Below, piece by piece: positions 31,541 through 42,434 of a stretch of 64,000 bases of DNA. Source of the DNA: Austropuccinia psidii (taxonomy: Eukaryota; Basidiomycota; Pucciniomycetes; Pucciniales; Sphaerophragmiaceae); contig JALGQZ010000003.1 of NCBI GenBank assembly GCA_023105745.1, positions 45,098,185 to 45,162,184 on the forward strand, in the 5' to 3' direction. The notes beneath the pieces were generated by a model. That model was not told the DNA's origin and ran no database searches. It was given only the letters and a program-made list of their open reading frames with translations. The stretch's first letter is position 1. Each line of letters starts with the position of its first letter. Both the position numbers and the translations under genes were made by a program.

Positions 31541-32284
31541 CTAACCTAGATTTTTGATTTGGAATTCTTTGTAAATTTTCTCTTTGAAGCACTGTAGGTC
31601 TTGGAAGAAAATTTCCATGTCATCAACGGTGATATATATCCACATTTGATATGGTGTTTTCCTATAAAATACACATGGTTCTAGTTTGCAGACAAGGAAA
31701 CCTATATTTTGTATCCATGTTTGAAGACGAGTGTACCATGCTAACAGGGCCACTTTGAGGATATATATTGCCTTCTTCAGGAAAATGCATTTTTTTGGCA
31801 ACTAATGTTCGAGCCCTATGGGATACTAGGTAAAAGGTTTTCTCAAGGGGTGCATTTAAGAATATCTGGTTTAAATCTAATTCATTAGCACATACATGGG
31901 AAATTAGCACACTCAGGGTGTTTAGTCGGCTCATACGAGCATATGTTTTTTCAAAGTCTATGCCAGGAGTTTTTGTAAATGCTTTTGCACAATGATTTTG
32001 TTTAGGTAGTCTCTTTTTAGCCTGAAGACCCATGTCGTTCCTATGATTTTCAACTCCTTTCTGAATTCTAAAGCTCCTATAAGTTCAAGTTTTTCATCTT
32101 TCTTCAGTTCTTCTTCCATTTCCAAAGTCCAATACACCTTATCATTATATTTCAAGGCACTTTGGTATGTAGCAGGTGCATCATTTCCTACACTTCCATA
32201 AGATTCTGCCCTTCTTTTATATAGTAGTATATGCAGGGAATCAACATTAGAAGTGATAAGACTGGTATGACGTGGACCGATCAC
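31541..32284 (-). pseudogene. Copia-1 reverse transcriptase fragments
   Basis: Overlapping frames 32284-31958, 32033-31662 and 31801-31541 hold copia RT: 'EMEEELKKDEKLELIGAL', 'KIIGTTWVFRLKRDYLNKII', 'GIDFEKTYARMSRLNTLSVL', 'DLNQIFLNAPLEKTFYLVS' and 'YITVDDMEIFFQDLQCFKEK'. The catalytic YVDDM-type motif survives as TVDDM. Two frameshifts and the lost D in the first motif (LNQIF for MDV.TAFL) mark it as dead. Confidence 0.75.
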
Positions 32285-32759
32285 TTTTATTCTAGTTTAC
32301 TTCATGTTGTCACTGGCCTGTTGATGGTTGATCATTTCTTCTTCCATTGACTTGGTGTTATTCCTTGTTTGCTGGTTAGTAGTCTCACACTTTTATCCCA
32401 GGTCTTCATTTAGATTTATCTCTAAAGGAATATATTCACCTTTTTTGGATGATGAACCATTTATTTCTACTGTATTGACATAAATTTCATCCCAATACTG
32501 TCCTGTTGGCAATTTTTGAATGGCCCACAACTATATACTCTTTCCACCTAAGACAAAAAGAGAGATTTTTTTATTAAATTTTGCATTCCTCAGAACAATG
32601 ACTTGTAGGTCAGATAGGCATAGTAGTTGATAAGAAGTGTTATAATTTTCAACTCTTAGAAGGACACCTTCTTGGCCGCATGGGAAAAGTTTCCAGCTTC
32701 ATTGGTTTCTTAAGTTATAGATCACTGAATTACACCCAAATATTCTCAGCGTATTCAGT
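32285..32759 (-). other. Copia-1 integrase-RT linker, degraded
   Basis: The variable linker expected between copia integrase and RT is present but broken by stops. On the minus strand near 32530-32700 it still reads 'LGGKSIQLWAIQKLP', the usual copia 'G...' block before the disordered linker. I see no independent gene. Confidence 0.45.
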
Positions 32760-33083
32760 CTAGGAGGGTTTTTGCTCCAGAGCTGATAGGGTTTTTTTTT
32801 CTCTAGATGTAGTGGGTGACATGTTTGAAAAAAAGACATATGTATTAATTGCTTTGTCCCAATATTGGTTTTGCAAGTTAGCAGTACGCATTAAGCATCT
32901 GGACTTTTCAATATCGGTGAAATTGAACATTCCCGCATAGCAATTGTGTTCAGGAGTCTCACGAGGTGAGAATAAGTGGGAAAACCCACAGTTTTCAGAT
33001 AATTTTTTAAATTCTTCATTGAGAAACTCACCTCCGCAATCTGAGGTTAGTTTCATTATCTTTTTATCTTGTTGATTTTGCAT
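32760..33083 (-). pseudogene. Copia-1 integrase C-terminal part of the core
   Basis: The 107-codon frame reads 'KIMKLTSDCGGEFLNEEFKK', 'CGFSHLFSPRETPEHNCYAG' and 'TANLQNQYWDKAINTYVFFS'. The second catalytic D is in TSDCGGEF. The position of the catalytic E (usually P..NG.AER) is altered to PEHNCYAGMFN, so the acidic residue is lost. An 89-bp tandem duplication lies just upstream. Confidence 0.72.
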
Positions 33084-33214
33084 TTAGTTTTTAGAAATGA
33101 AAAATTGATCAAAAATTCAGAAAACCAATCTGAGGTTAGTTTCTTTATCTTTTTATCCTGTTGATTTTGAATTTAGTTTTTAGAAATGAAAAATTGATCA
33201 AAAATTCAGATTTC
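33041..33214. repeat. 89-bp tandem duplication in copia-1 integrase
   Basis: The block ctgaggttagtttc...ttgatcaaaaattcaga occurs at 33041 and again from 33130, with few differences. It duplicates integrase coding sequence and shifts the frame. Confidence 0.85.
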
Positions 33215-33790
33215 CTTTTTAAAAACTTCATTATTCTGGAGGATGTTAATTGATCAACTATACTAAGCAGGTATTTGAACCCAAATATTGAAGGTGGGGT
33301 GATTTATCCTACTATGTCAATGTGAATGGAGTCCAAAGAATCGTTCTCTGGGGTGAAGTGGTGATTGAAGGCTAAACAATGAGCTTTATTTGTTTCAAAT
33401 ATCAAACGTGGGACTTCTGTATCTGAAAGGCCTAGAATATTAAGAACTCCTTGTCCAGAATGTCCTAGTCTACTGTTTCAAGGCAGACTCCTCCTTGCAG
33501 TGGTGAGTAGCATTGTTGGTAGGTCATAGTTGATATTCATCAGCCAATTGATTCTTTCTCCATTGAGAAAAATCTTCCCATTACGAATGGGGAAGAAGGT
33601 GTTTTCTGGTCAATCCACAATGAGCCTGTTTTTAAACAATTCCAGAATTCTCACAAGATTGCATTTTAAATTTGGGACAAAAAGACAGTTTTCTAATTTC
33701 AAAGTCTTCTCATTGAATCTCAATTCTAATTCACCTATTCCAAGAGCTTTTAATGTAAGAGTTCAAAATGAAGGTGGATTTAATCAATAG
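33215..33790 (-). pseudogene. Copia-1 protease end, GAG-pre-integrase and integrase start
   Basis: Minus-strand frames with stops show 'ENCLFVPNLKCNLVRILELF', then 'NSRLGHSGQGVLNILGLSDT' (the H of the zinc module in RLGH), 'HIDIVG' and 'YLLSIVDQLTSSRIMKFLK' (start of the catalytic core). The canonical second C-X2-C pair of the zinc module is not clear. Order and spacing fit copia. Confidence 0.6.
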
Positions 33791-33809
33791 AATAAATAAA
33801 AATTAAAAG

Positions 33810-34301
33810 ATAATAATAATTTGATATACCTTAAGGTGGACAGCAGCTGTAATAAAATGAGCTTAGTGAATGGTTCTAATAGGAATCAAGATGATAAGAT
33901 CTTTGGGTTAAATGTTCATATTTTAGTAACTAAAACAAAAAATAATAAGATGCATGACCTAGTAATTCTTCTTTTGAGGAAGTCCAAATGCTTTACAAAA
34001 AGCATAATTCCAGGGAGAAAAAGAAATTATTTATTATAAGAATAATGATATAATACAGTAAAAGTGAGGAACTGAATTCAAAGCTTGAGTTCTCTGAGAA
34101 GAAAGGAGTTAAGTGTCAAATATTCCACTCCTCTAATAGCCAACATCATGATAACACATTTTATAATTGATGGCTTTATGGTCAAAGGTTTCTCTTTGTC
34201 TAAGACCACATGTAATAATAAACTGCCACAAGAACTTAGTTCTCCAGCCAACATAATTTAAATGTGTTTTTCATCATTAATCATTTGTGTCAATTTCAAC
34301 A
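33810..34301 (-). repeat. Probable 3' LTR of copia-2
   Basis: On the minus strand a polypurine tract AGAGAAAGGGAGGC precedes TGTTGAAATTGACACAAATG, which marks an LTR start at 34301. The left limit is not defined, because no second copy is in the window. Confidence 0.45.
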
Positions 34302-35800
34302 GCCTCCCTTTCTCTTAAAGAAAGAACATGCAGAGAATCAAAAAACCTCCTGTGAGCAGGCTAGCCGACTTACTTAATCATGAAATCTGAAAGCACACCA
34401 CTCGTCAGAATATAGATGATGTGTATTTTCTTCTGTGTAATGTCCTCTCTAATGAAGTGAAGTTGAATCTCAACATTCTTTATATTCCAATTATTGGAAT
34501 TTCTTCCACTGTTTGTTGTGTTTATACATGCTTCATTGTTGTTAAAAACATCTATTTGAGCAAAAATAAGACCAAGGCCAAATTCCTTAACAAATTTCCT
34601 GAGCCAGAGTAATTTGGTGGTGGGGTCTGTAAGGGCCTTGTACTGTGCCTCTGAAGTAGACAAGGAAACAGGGGTTTTTTCCTGGTCTTCCAAATTACTA
34701 ATCAATAATTTAAAGTGATTATTAAACCAGTTAATGACCTCCTGGATTGATGATAGTTCCCCCAGTCAGCATTGGAGTAGGATTGAATGCCTGCTCTCCC
34801 TTTTCTTGGGTACATGAGACTGTGATGAGCTGCACCCCTTAGGTATAGTAAGACATGTAGAAATGCCTTCCAGGTTTTGATACCAGGAGCTTCAAAGGAC
34901 TTTTATAGAGAGCTTACCACAAAGGATAAATTGGGTCTTGTTGCTGTGCTGAGATAGCACTATGATAATTCATATTCAAGCTTTTGAAAGCCTCCTGCTG
35001 ATATAATGATGGTTCTTCCAGATGGACGCCTGGCAACATTGTAGTAACAAAAGGTCAGAAGTTCTCCATAAAGCACACAGAAAGCAGGGAATTGATGTAA
35101 TTAGCTTGAGAAAGCATATGTCCCTCAGGGACTTGAACTATTCCTATGCCTAACATAAATTCTGCATCACCCATGTCCTTTAAATAAAATTCAGCCTGCA
35201 ATTGACTTTTGAAAGAATCCACATCCTTTTTAAAAACTTAAATATTATTTAAATGGAAGGATGACCAAACTGGAGAGCCTGTTGTACAATAAAAGATGCA
35301 TGGATTGTGTATGGAATCAGTGAAGGCTTCACTGAACAGCCAGGAATTTAACCTATTGTACCAAGAAAGTGAAGCTTGTTTGAGGCCATAATTTTCCCTT
35401 TTGAGCTTCAGACAATTCTTCCTTTTGTCAAAACTCAAACCCTGAGAAATTCCAAGATAGAGGTCTTCCTTTAACTAAGAATTTAGAAATTCACTTAAAA
35501 TGCCAAGTTTCTGGAATTTCAGACCATTAGCCACTGATAATGCGATGGGGGTCCTCAGAGAGTGCATTCTTCCAGTTTGTGAAAAGCTCTTGGAGTAGTC
35601 TTTGCCAAAGTTTTGTGCAAAAACTTGGATACACAGTTCACCAGGGTAAATTTTGCATCAATTTCTGGAAATTGACTTCATGTTGCACCACTATCAGTAT
35701 AAAATATTGCTTCAGTCACATTATAGTCACTGGATTCATTGGGTTGTGTCACATCTGCTTCAAGATGATTTCAATTGTCAAATATTTCACATGAGTATGT
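34302..35800 (-). pseudogene. Copia-2 RT and RNase H fragments
   Basis: The frame 34705-34370 is a copia RNase H C-terminus: 'EKTPVSLSTSEAQYKALTDP', 'TKLLWLRKFVKEFGL', 'FNNNEACINTTNSG', 'NVEIQLHFIREDITQKKIHI', 'SGVLSDFMIK'. The frame 35438-35238 holds RT: 'RENYGLKQASLSWYNRLNSW' and 'NPCIFYCTTGSP'. Between and beyond them are further RT pieces with stops (for example the 'DMGDAEFMLGIGIVQVPEGH' block near 35180-35115 on the minus strand). The element is distinct from copia-1, since RNase H is present in both. Confidence 0.65.
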
Positions 35801-35869
35801 CACTCGAAGAAAAAACCCATATCAACACCATTTGCAATCTTTGGGTAATAGCACCTCATGATGTAAGCC

Positions 35870-36990
35870 AGCATTTTGGCATGCTGATGCTCCCGCACTG
35901 CTGGCTGATCATCTCCCCCTTACCATTACTACTCTCATGCATGCGTTGGCATCCACACCACCTTCTAATAATCTCTGCCAGGTGCCCCTGCTGACACTTA
36001 TGAACAGATGGGCTTCCACACCACTGCCTCTGTATCTTGGCCATCAGCTATACTTACCTTTCCACCCCCCTCATCATCTCTGCAATGTACCATTCTTGGG
36101 CTCCCACACTGCCCTCTCATGTTCTTAATTTATCATCCTCATTCTCACATAACAATTGGCTTCCACACCAATTCCTGATAATTTTCCCAATTTACCATCT
36201 TTGCACTCATGCAGACATATCCTTCTACATCTGCACAGTTTACCATTCTTACGCTTAAACACTTCTGCCTCATCATCTCCACACCTTACCATTGCTATGC
36301 TTGCGCAATGATTGGCTTCCACACTGAGAGCTGTTAATTTCCTCAATCAACCATTCTTATACTCATGTACACATATGCTTCCGCATCTTCCCCATTTACC
36401 ATCCTTAAGCTTTCACACTGCAGCCTCATCATCTCCACACTCTACCATTATTACACTCCTGCACTGAAATCTCATGCTCATAATTCATCCTCCCCATGCT
36501 CAGGAAACAATTCCCACACCAATGCCTGATCATTTTCCCATTTGACAATTCAGATGGTAAACACAGGCATATTCTTCTGCATCTTCCCCATTTACCATTC
36601 TTACACTTCTTCACTGCTGCCTCATCATCTCCACATCTTACAATGCTTACGCTCCCACACTGCCATCTCATGCTCCCAATTGATAATCCTTACAATAACT
36701 CAATGATTTGCTTCTGCACCAATGCCTGATAATTTCCCCAATTGACCATTATTAACCTGACACACACATATGCTTCTGTATCTGCCCCATTTACCATATT
36801 TATTCTTTGGCACCATTGCCTTATCATCTCCACAGCTTACCATGCTTACCCTCCCACACTGCCATCTCATGCTCCCAATTGCCTATCCATACACTGAGGA
36901 AATTATTGGCTTCCACACTGAGGGCTATTCATTTCCCCAATTGACCATATTTACGCTCATGGAACCATTTTCCTACACATCATTTCCAAT
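35870..36990. repeat. Degenerate minisatellite with ~40-46-bp units and a ~200-bp higher order
   Basis: Short pyrimidine-rich units recur throughout: 'catcatctccacacc', 'ttaccattcttacgctc', 'cacactgccatctcatgctc'. Neighbouring units are about 40-46 bp apart. A block resembling catatgcttctgcatcttcc followed by ccatttaccat recurs at about 36205, 36370, 36565 and 36765, so a composite unit of roughly 165-200 bp is also present. The open frames on both strands reflect the low stop density of the repeat, not genes. Confidence 0.8.
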
Positions 36991-37700
36991 GGACATTGAT
37001 ATAAAACTCCATAATGATAATTCACAGTGTTGAGATTTTGCCACACAAGTTTTTCATTTCCGCATCCTACTGTCTCACCAAATCATCCCCAATTTCCAAT
37101 GACCATAGGTCTTCTTCACTTTGATATGAGCAACATTCCATCATAGTAATCATTCAAATGGAACACTTTACTTAGTCCTTACCTCAGGGGGGTTTGATAG
37201 TTCAAAAATTGAGTTTAGTAGGTTTGTCACTAGTCAATTTTATTCAATTTCTCACAGGGAAGTGATCTTGTTTGAATGAGATGAAATAATTCAGAACACA
37301 TCACCTCCTTGAGATTCCCAACAAATAATGATTCTCTCATGCACTAAAAGGTCAACAGAGATTGATGGTATGTTCCAAGGCTGTTGATGGGCAGGTTTGT
37401 TTTAGCAAGATTGTGGTTATATTATTATTTTTATCTAGAAAATTCACTCAATATTGAACTGATTTTAAATTAAATTAAACTTCTTTCAAAATTTACAAAA
37501 CTTTCAAATATTGATATCACCTAAAAAAGAATTAATCATTAATAGCTTTAATTTAATTTACTTTCACCACTTGAGGAACTTCTGCCTTGTTTTGGAATTT
37601 TTTTGTTTTTATTCTACAATTTTCAATCAATTTATCAATCAGCCTTTAACCATATATTTCCTCAATAGACTACCTCCACTATGACCCAGCCAATTCCCCC
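36991..37700. other. AT-rich spacer
   Basis: I see no gene, RNA or defined repeat boundary. The composition is like that of the AT-rich flanks elsewhere in the window. Confidence 0.45.
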
Positions 37701-40500
37701 AAGCCTGGGAAATTCAACAGAATTTAATGAACTACAAACCTCCGCTCCAGAGAGTGGAAGTTAAATCTCTGATATGGTAAGTAGTGATAATTAGGAATTG
37801 GAGTAGAGATCCTGGCACATGAAAAGAATCAAGATCCACTACTTCTTCAAGAATGTGAGAATACTTTCATCTTGAATATTTGCAATATCTCAAAACCTGA
37901 TAGTTCTTTAATAGCATTTATTTCAGATCAGCCCCAGAGCTCTCAAAAAAATTTGAAAAGCTATGAGAAGTAAAAAACATTTGAAGCTTGGGCACCAACA
38001 GAAGACTCAGGGAAAGATAACATAATTTTCAGTGGGGAGGTTGAAATTTTATCCAAGGAAATATTTGTCTCAAAAATCACATCAACAATCCCCAGGCTGG
38101 CAAAAATTCAAGATAATAGTGAAATTCTTGAGTATGTATGTCAAAAGATTGGTGAATTAATGAGCCTTCTTGAGATGGATTTTAAGCATTATTCTATTAC
38201 TAATTGCATATCAATTTGATAAAAACACTTGCTTAAAAGATATGGATAGGTATGAAGGTGGGAGAATCTCTACCTGGAGGATCTCAAGTCGTGATTGGAG
38301 CTCCAGGAAAAGGTTTAGGAAAAGACGAAATATAAATGAAAACATAAAAAACAAAAAATTCTGTACCTTTGAAGCCACAAAATATTCTCTTGATCAAGGT
38401 GATGATGCTATCAATCTTGAATTCAACCATGATGGAGATATTTTGAATTATCATTCCAATATTACTCAATAATCATGGAAAAGAGGGATTTATATTATCA
38501 ATGGTATTTACAAACATTTGTGGGAAAGTTTACCAAAAAATGATTCTGCTACACTCTTTCCTGTGGGTATTAATGTGATCAGTAACCAGGGGCTTAGAAT
38601 ATCAGCCTGGCTTGAGGAGCTTGAGATTTCAGGTGATTTCTATCTTTGTGAATGATACATGATGATTTGGCTGTTGACTCATGTGGTATACATTGCAATG
38701 CATAGGGTTTGTTTTTTTAAGGAAAGAGAAACAAAAGCATGTTTTAGTAACAACATTTTGAATCTCCCATTCATGAAGGAATCAGCAAAACCTCCATATA
38801 ATCTTCCAAAATCTGAACACTCCTTCTTCAAAATGATTCAGAGCCTTCCCTGCCCCTCCAATCCAATAAAAAAAGCTTAGGCAAATGTTATGCTTGAATC
38901 CATTATTTTAGTCTCATACAATGTGATTGCACCCAAAAAATATGTGGTGCCATCAACCAATTCCAATGATCCTTTGAGACTCAGAAAAGAAGCATTTGAA
39001 TTCCTTGGCTCCTACCTGAGTAAATTGAAGCAATGTGTAACACAACTTAGTGCTAAAGGTGGCGGGGCTGACAATGAGATATGGACAAAGCCCCAAAAGA
39101 GCTGGTAGGAACTAATGGATACAGTTATCCACTTGATGATTGTGTACAACATGGTACGTGCACATACAAAGGTTGAAGTCTATGGCATGAAAGGCAAACT
39201 CACAAGTTTGAAAACAAAAATGAGGCCATCAAAGATCTTTTGACATTTAACAAGAATCTTGGAATAAATTTAATTAACTATGGTATATTAGCTGCATTCT
39301 GTGAGGAAGGTGTTTGTTGTTTGATGGTATGCTCAGATGACTGGAGGAGAAGCTCAGTTAAAGGGACCTTATGACCCATTGACATTTACAAAAGACTGTC
39401 AGAGAGTAGAAATCTTGTAGTGCCAGTGTGGCTACATACTAACAATTATGTGTGTAATTTACTGAATAAGTTTTTATTCTCATCTGAGTCTTTGAACCCC
39501 AGTGTACCTCTCAGATTTAAATTTTCACAATTCTTGGTATTAGAATTTGGTGATTCCTGGGTGGAGAAGCGGGGTTTTGGTTCAAATGAGGAGATCATAT
39601 TGACTGTATCCAGGATTTACCCGCTTTAGATTAGATTTGTATCAGATATATTGTACTTCAATTTTAGAAAGTGATTTATGAGTTTGAAAATTGCTGCTAC
39701 CCATCCTACTCCGGTTCTCTTAGAATTGATTTCAAGAATAAGGAAAATCTGTACACCATAGAAGATCCTCAATATGACACAAAATCAGTTGAGCAGTTGT
39801 ACCCACAAATTCCGCAAACAGGGTCATTGCGGGAAGTAGATATTTTCACGTCTAACTCATAATGGGTCAAATAAGCTCATTTCTTTTCAAAAGTAATACT
39901 TGAAATAGTGTGGGACAAGTGGGATCAGTCATCTGCAGCAGGGTGAGCTAAGAAATGTCTATGGAGTGCATGTCTCACTTGTGCTTTCTCGGGAAATTGT
40001 ATATGGCTGGATTCAAAACTCATTTTATGGGAGCAGAAATTATCAAATTGAATAATGCAGTATTCATTTCAGTATATTTGGTTCAGGTACTTGAGATTGC
40101 CAATTTGCAAAAGTCTCATGTAATCATTTATTTTCAACGGGCAAAAACAAACCATCAGAAGGCAAAATTCATAATCCGCACAACATTCACTAATCTTTTG
40201 GTTTCATTTCCTTTTCCTGTGCAAGCATGCCATTCACAGAAAAAGGGAAGGAGTGTAAAAGGGAACTTGCAGAAAAACATTGGGGGAGGAAGGGAAGTGA
40301 GCTTCTCAGTTATTTTCAAGGTATATATAAATATATTCATGACCCTGCATTCATCTGGCACCCTCATTGAGCCCCATGGAGGAACATTGGCCTTAGTAGG
40401 TTTAGGTCAAGCCAATGCCATGTGGGCTCCAACAGGGAATGCATGGATGTGTGCTGGAAAAAGCTCATTGGGAATGGGAACGGCTCATTAATTGAGTCCA
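37701..40500 (+). pseudogene. Degenerate plus-strand coding region, family not recognised
   Basis: Stretches that look like decayed protein sequence occur on the plus strand: 'DDAINLEFNHDGDILNYHSN' (38400-38465), then 'SLPKNDSATLFPVGINVISN' and 'GLRISAWLEELEISGDFYL' (38526-38650), 'PLRLRKEAFEFLGSYLSKLK' (38970-39030) and 'KRGFGSNEEIILTVSRIYPL' (39570-39629). Each is broken by stops or frame changes. All are on the same strand as the oxygenase pseudogene at 40690-41660 and could belong to the same ancient unit, but I cannot name the family. Confidence 0.35.
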
Positions 40501-40689
40501 TTCAGGATCAAAAAGGGCTTTCTTCAAAGGTTAGTAAGCAGTATCTAATATCCTGTCTGATTTGACACCAAGTGATCCCTAAACCACTTGTCAATAGTGG
40601 TACATCCCAAAAGGCAAATGAGGCCAAACCCATCTGAAGGAATAGTTTTTTTTCATCCGGTCAACCAAAAGCACAAATATCAATGGTAG

Positions 40690-41660
40690 TATTAGCAAAA
40701 ATAACAACCAGTGAAATTTGGAGGATTGTGGATTTGACTCACATCACACACATTCCCTTTGGCCACATAGCTATTTTCTCTTCAACCAGATTACTAATTA
40801 TCCTTTTCTAATTCAGGTAATTCACAAGAATGAGTGAGGTTAAGGTCAATCAAGGGGATGAATTGTCACAATTCTTCTTTTGAAAAAGAAGTTTCACACA
40901 GCCAATATCAACAAATGGTGCATCACGCAAGGGATATATGTTGGTTAGTGGGTGGCACAAATGCAGCACAAAGAATGAACAATTTGTAATTCACAGAAGT
41001 CTTGGAAAAGATGAAGAGGCAAAGGGAGAATGATGGAACCAGAGTGAAACTCTGAGCTTTCTGGGTAGAATTCTAGGTCAATCCTTACAACATGCTGGGG
41101 ATAAACTATTTTAAAAGACTCAAACTTGCTACAAGTCATTAGGGGTCCCCTCCTTTGATCAAATCAACTATCAGGCCAAGATTTTCACAAATGAGGGGGA
41201 GTTTGAGTTTTCTTCTGCTCTGACTTTCACCATGAACAGATTCAAAAGTTCAACTCATATTGATAAGGATTAATCATTGTATTCTTTGGGATGGTGCTTT
41301 CAATCTGATAAGCGGGCCGGACAAATTAAAAAAGATGTGTAAAAGTGTTGTACTGTGGAGAAATTTATTTTCCCAAATAAGCATTTTTTGGATTGATCTA
41401 TCCAAATTTCACCACCTCATTTGGGAAGTTTGGGCCAGTAGTACATTCAGTCATTATTCTGATCCAGTACAGGACAACAGAAGAACAACCCTAGTGGGGA
41501 TGTCCAGTGAATGCTCAAGGAAGGTAGAAACATTTATGCAGAAAAAAGGCATGGCTACTACGAAATTGGTAAGGGCGCTGGCTATCACATCAGAAATGGT
41601 AATAAAATCTCATCCCAATTTAAATAATGAGGGGATTTGGATGTGTGCTGGTATTAAAGG
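40690..41660 (+). pseudogene. TET/JBP-like 2OG-Fe(II) dioxygenase, decayed copy 2
   Basis: The plus-strand pieces in order are 'SGWHKCSTKNEQFVIHRSLG' (40950-41010), 'KSLGVPSFDQINYQAKIFTN' (41137-41196), 'ALTFTMNRFKSSTHIDKD' (41217-41269) and, after stops and a frameshift near 41380, 'VWASSTFSHYSDPVQDNRRT' (41430-41490) and 'GYYEIGKGAGYHIRNGN'. The HxD pair is H(41255)-I-D(41261), the distal His is in SHYSDP and an arginine follows, the usual 2OG-Fe(II) ligand set. The match is to the TET/JBP-like oxygenases abundant in rust genomes, recalled from memory. TAA at 41270 and later stops inactivate it. It differs in sequence from copy 1, so two lineages are represented. Confidence 0.72.
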
Positions 41661-41969
41661 GTGATTGGACAATAATTGTGTGGTACTGTGAAGTACAATA
41701 TACACCAGGATTCAATGGTTTGTAATTGAGGAGATAGGGTGGCTCAAATGAACTTGGGTGTAAATTTTTTATTTGAAGTGGCATGCCACCATACATGGTA
41801 ATATAATAAGGTTATAAACACAATTCTCAATTGTTTTCAGTAATTGTACCAGTGGGCCATCCTGTAAAAGGGAAATTACCTCCCATTCCTTTTGTATGCC
41901 TCATTGTCACACAACAGGGCATGGAAGTCCTGCTGAGGTTTGGGGTCATATGCATGTACTGTATCCCTA

Positions 41970-42391
41970 CACTTCATATGAATATCCAGGAACCTTGCAC
42001 CTCACATGCCAATTCTCCCGGTTTTCCAGGAACCCTGAACTTCACATGCAAATTCTCCTGCATGTCCAGGAACCCTGTGCTTCAAATGGCAATTCTCCTG
42101 CATATCCAAGAGCCCTGCACTTCACACACAAATCCTTACACACTTTCACGATCCTCAAACGTCACACACAAATTCTTATACATGTTTATAATACGTGCAA
42201 TTTTCACACAAATCCTTACACATTTCTAATATACCTGTACATTACACCCAAATCCTTACGCTCATTCAAGATGGTGGCCCTTCACATGAAAGTCCTTACA
42301 CATTTTTAGTATACCTGTGCATCACAGGAAAATACTTACACTTTTCCAGTTTCCTGGCCCTTCACACCCAAGTCCTTATGTATGCAAGATT
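41970..42391. repeat. 40-bp minisatellite, about ten copies
   Basis: Units of exactly 40 bp can be laid end to end from about 41970: each contains a cttcacacacaaatccttac-like core followed by a variable half such as acatttctaatatacctgtg. The ccaggaacc marker recurs at 41986, 42026, 42066 and (changed) 42106. Later units lose it but keep the period to about 42390. Open frames across it in all three plus frames are a consequence of the repeat. Confidence 0.9.
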
Positions 42392-42429
42392 AATTGTGTG
42401 TGACCTTGGTACGGGCAATGACTCACACA

Positions 42430-42434
42430 TCTCA
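42430..42434. repeat. Target-site duplication of solo LTR A, left
   Basis: TCTCA precedes the LTR and recurs at 43850-43854. Confidence 0.9.

Larger units (their letters stand above)
29171..33800 (-). mobile_element. Copia-1, decayed Ty1/copia element with a nested gag-only element
   Basis: On the minus strand the order from right to left is the protease/GAG-pre-integrase region (about 33790-33500), integrase (about 33420-32760), RT (32284-31541), RNase H (about 31330-31141 continuing at 29463-29220) and a polypurine tract. This is the copia order. Stops and frameshifts are frequent. The RNase H domain is split by the gag-only element at 29469-31140; removing that element and one GATAA copy leaves the RNase H frame open. 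Gag and the 5' LTR are not present. Confidence 0.75.

Noticed and set aside
35856..37033. Cysteine- and histidine-rich open frames in the minisatellite that look like small secreted or zinc-finger proteins
   Set aside because: The pattern is translated tandem DNA; frames on both strands are equally open and shift with the repeat period.
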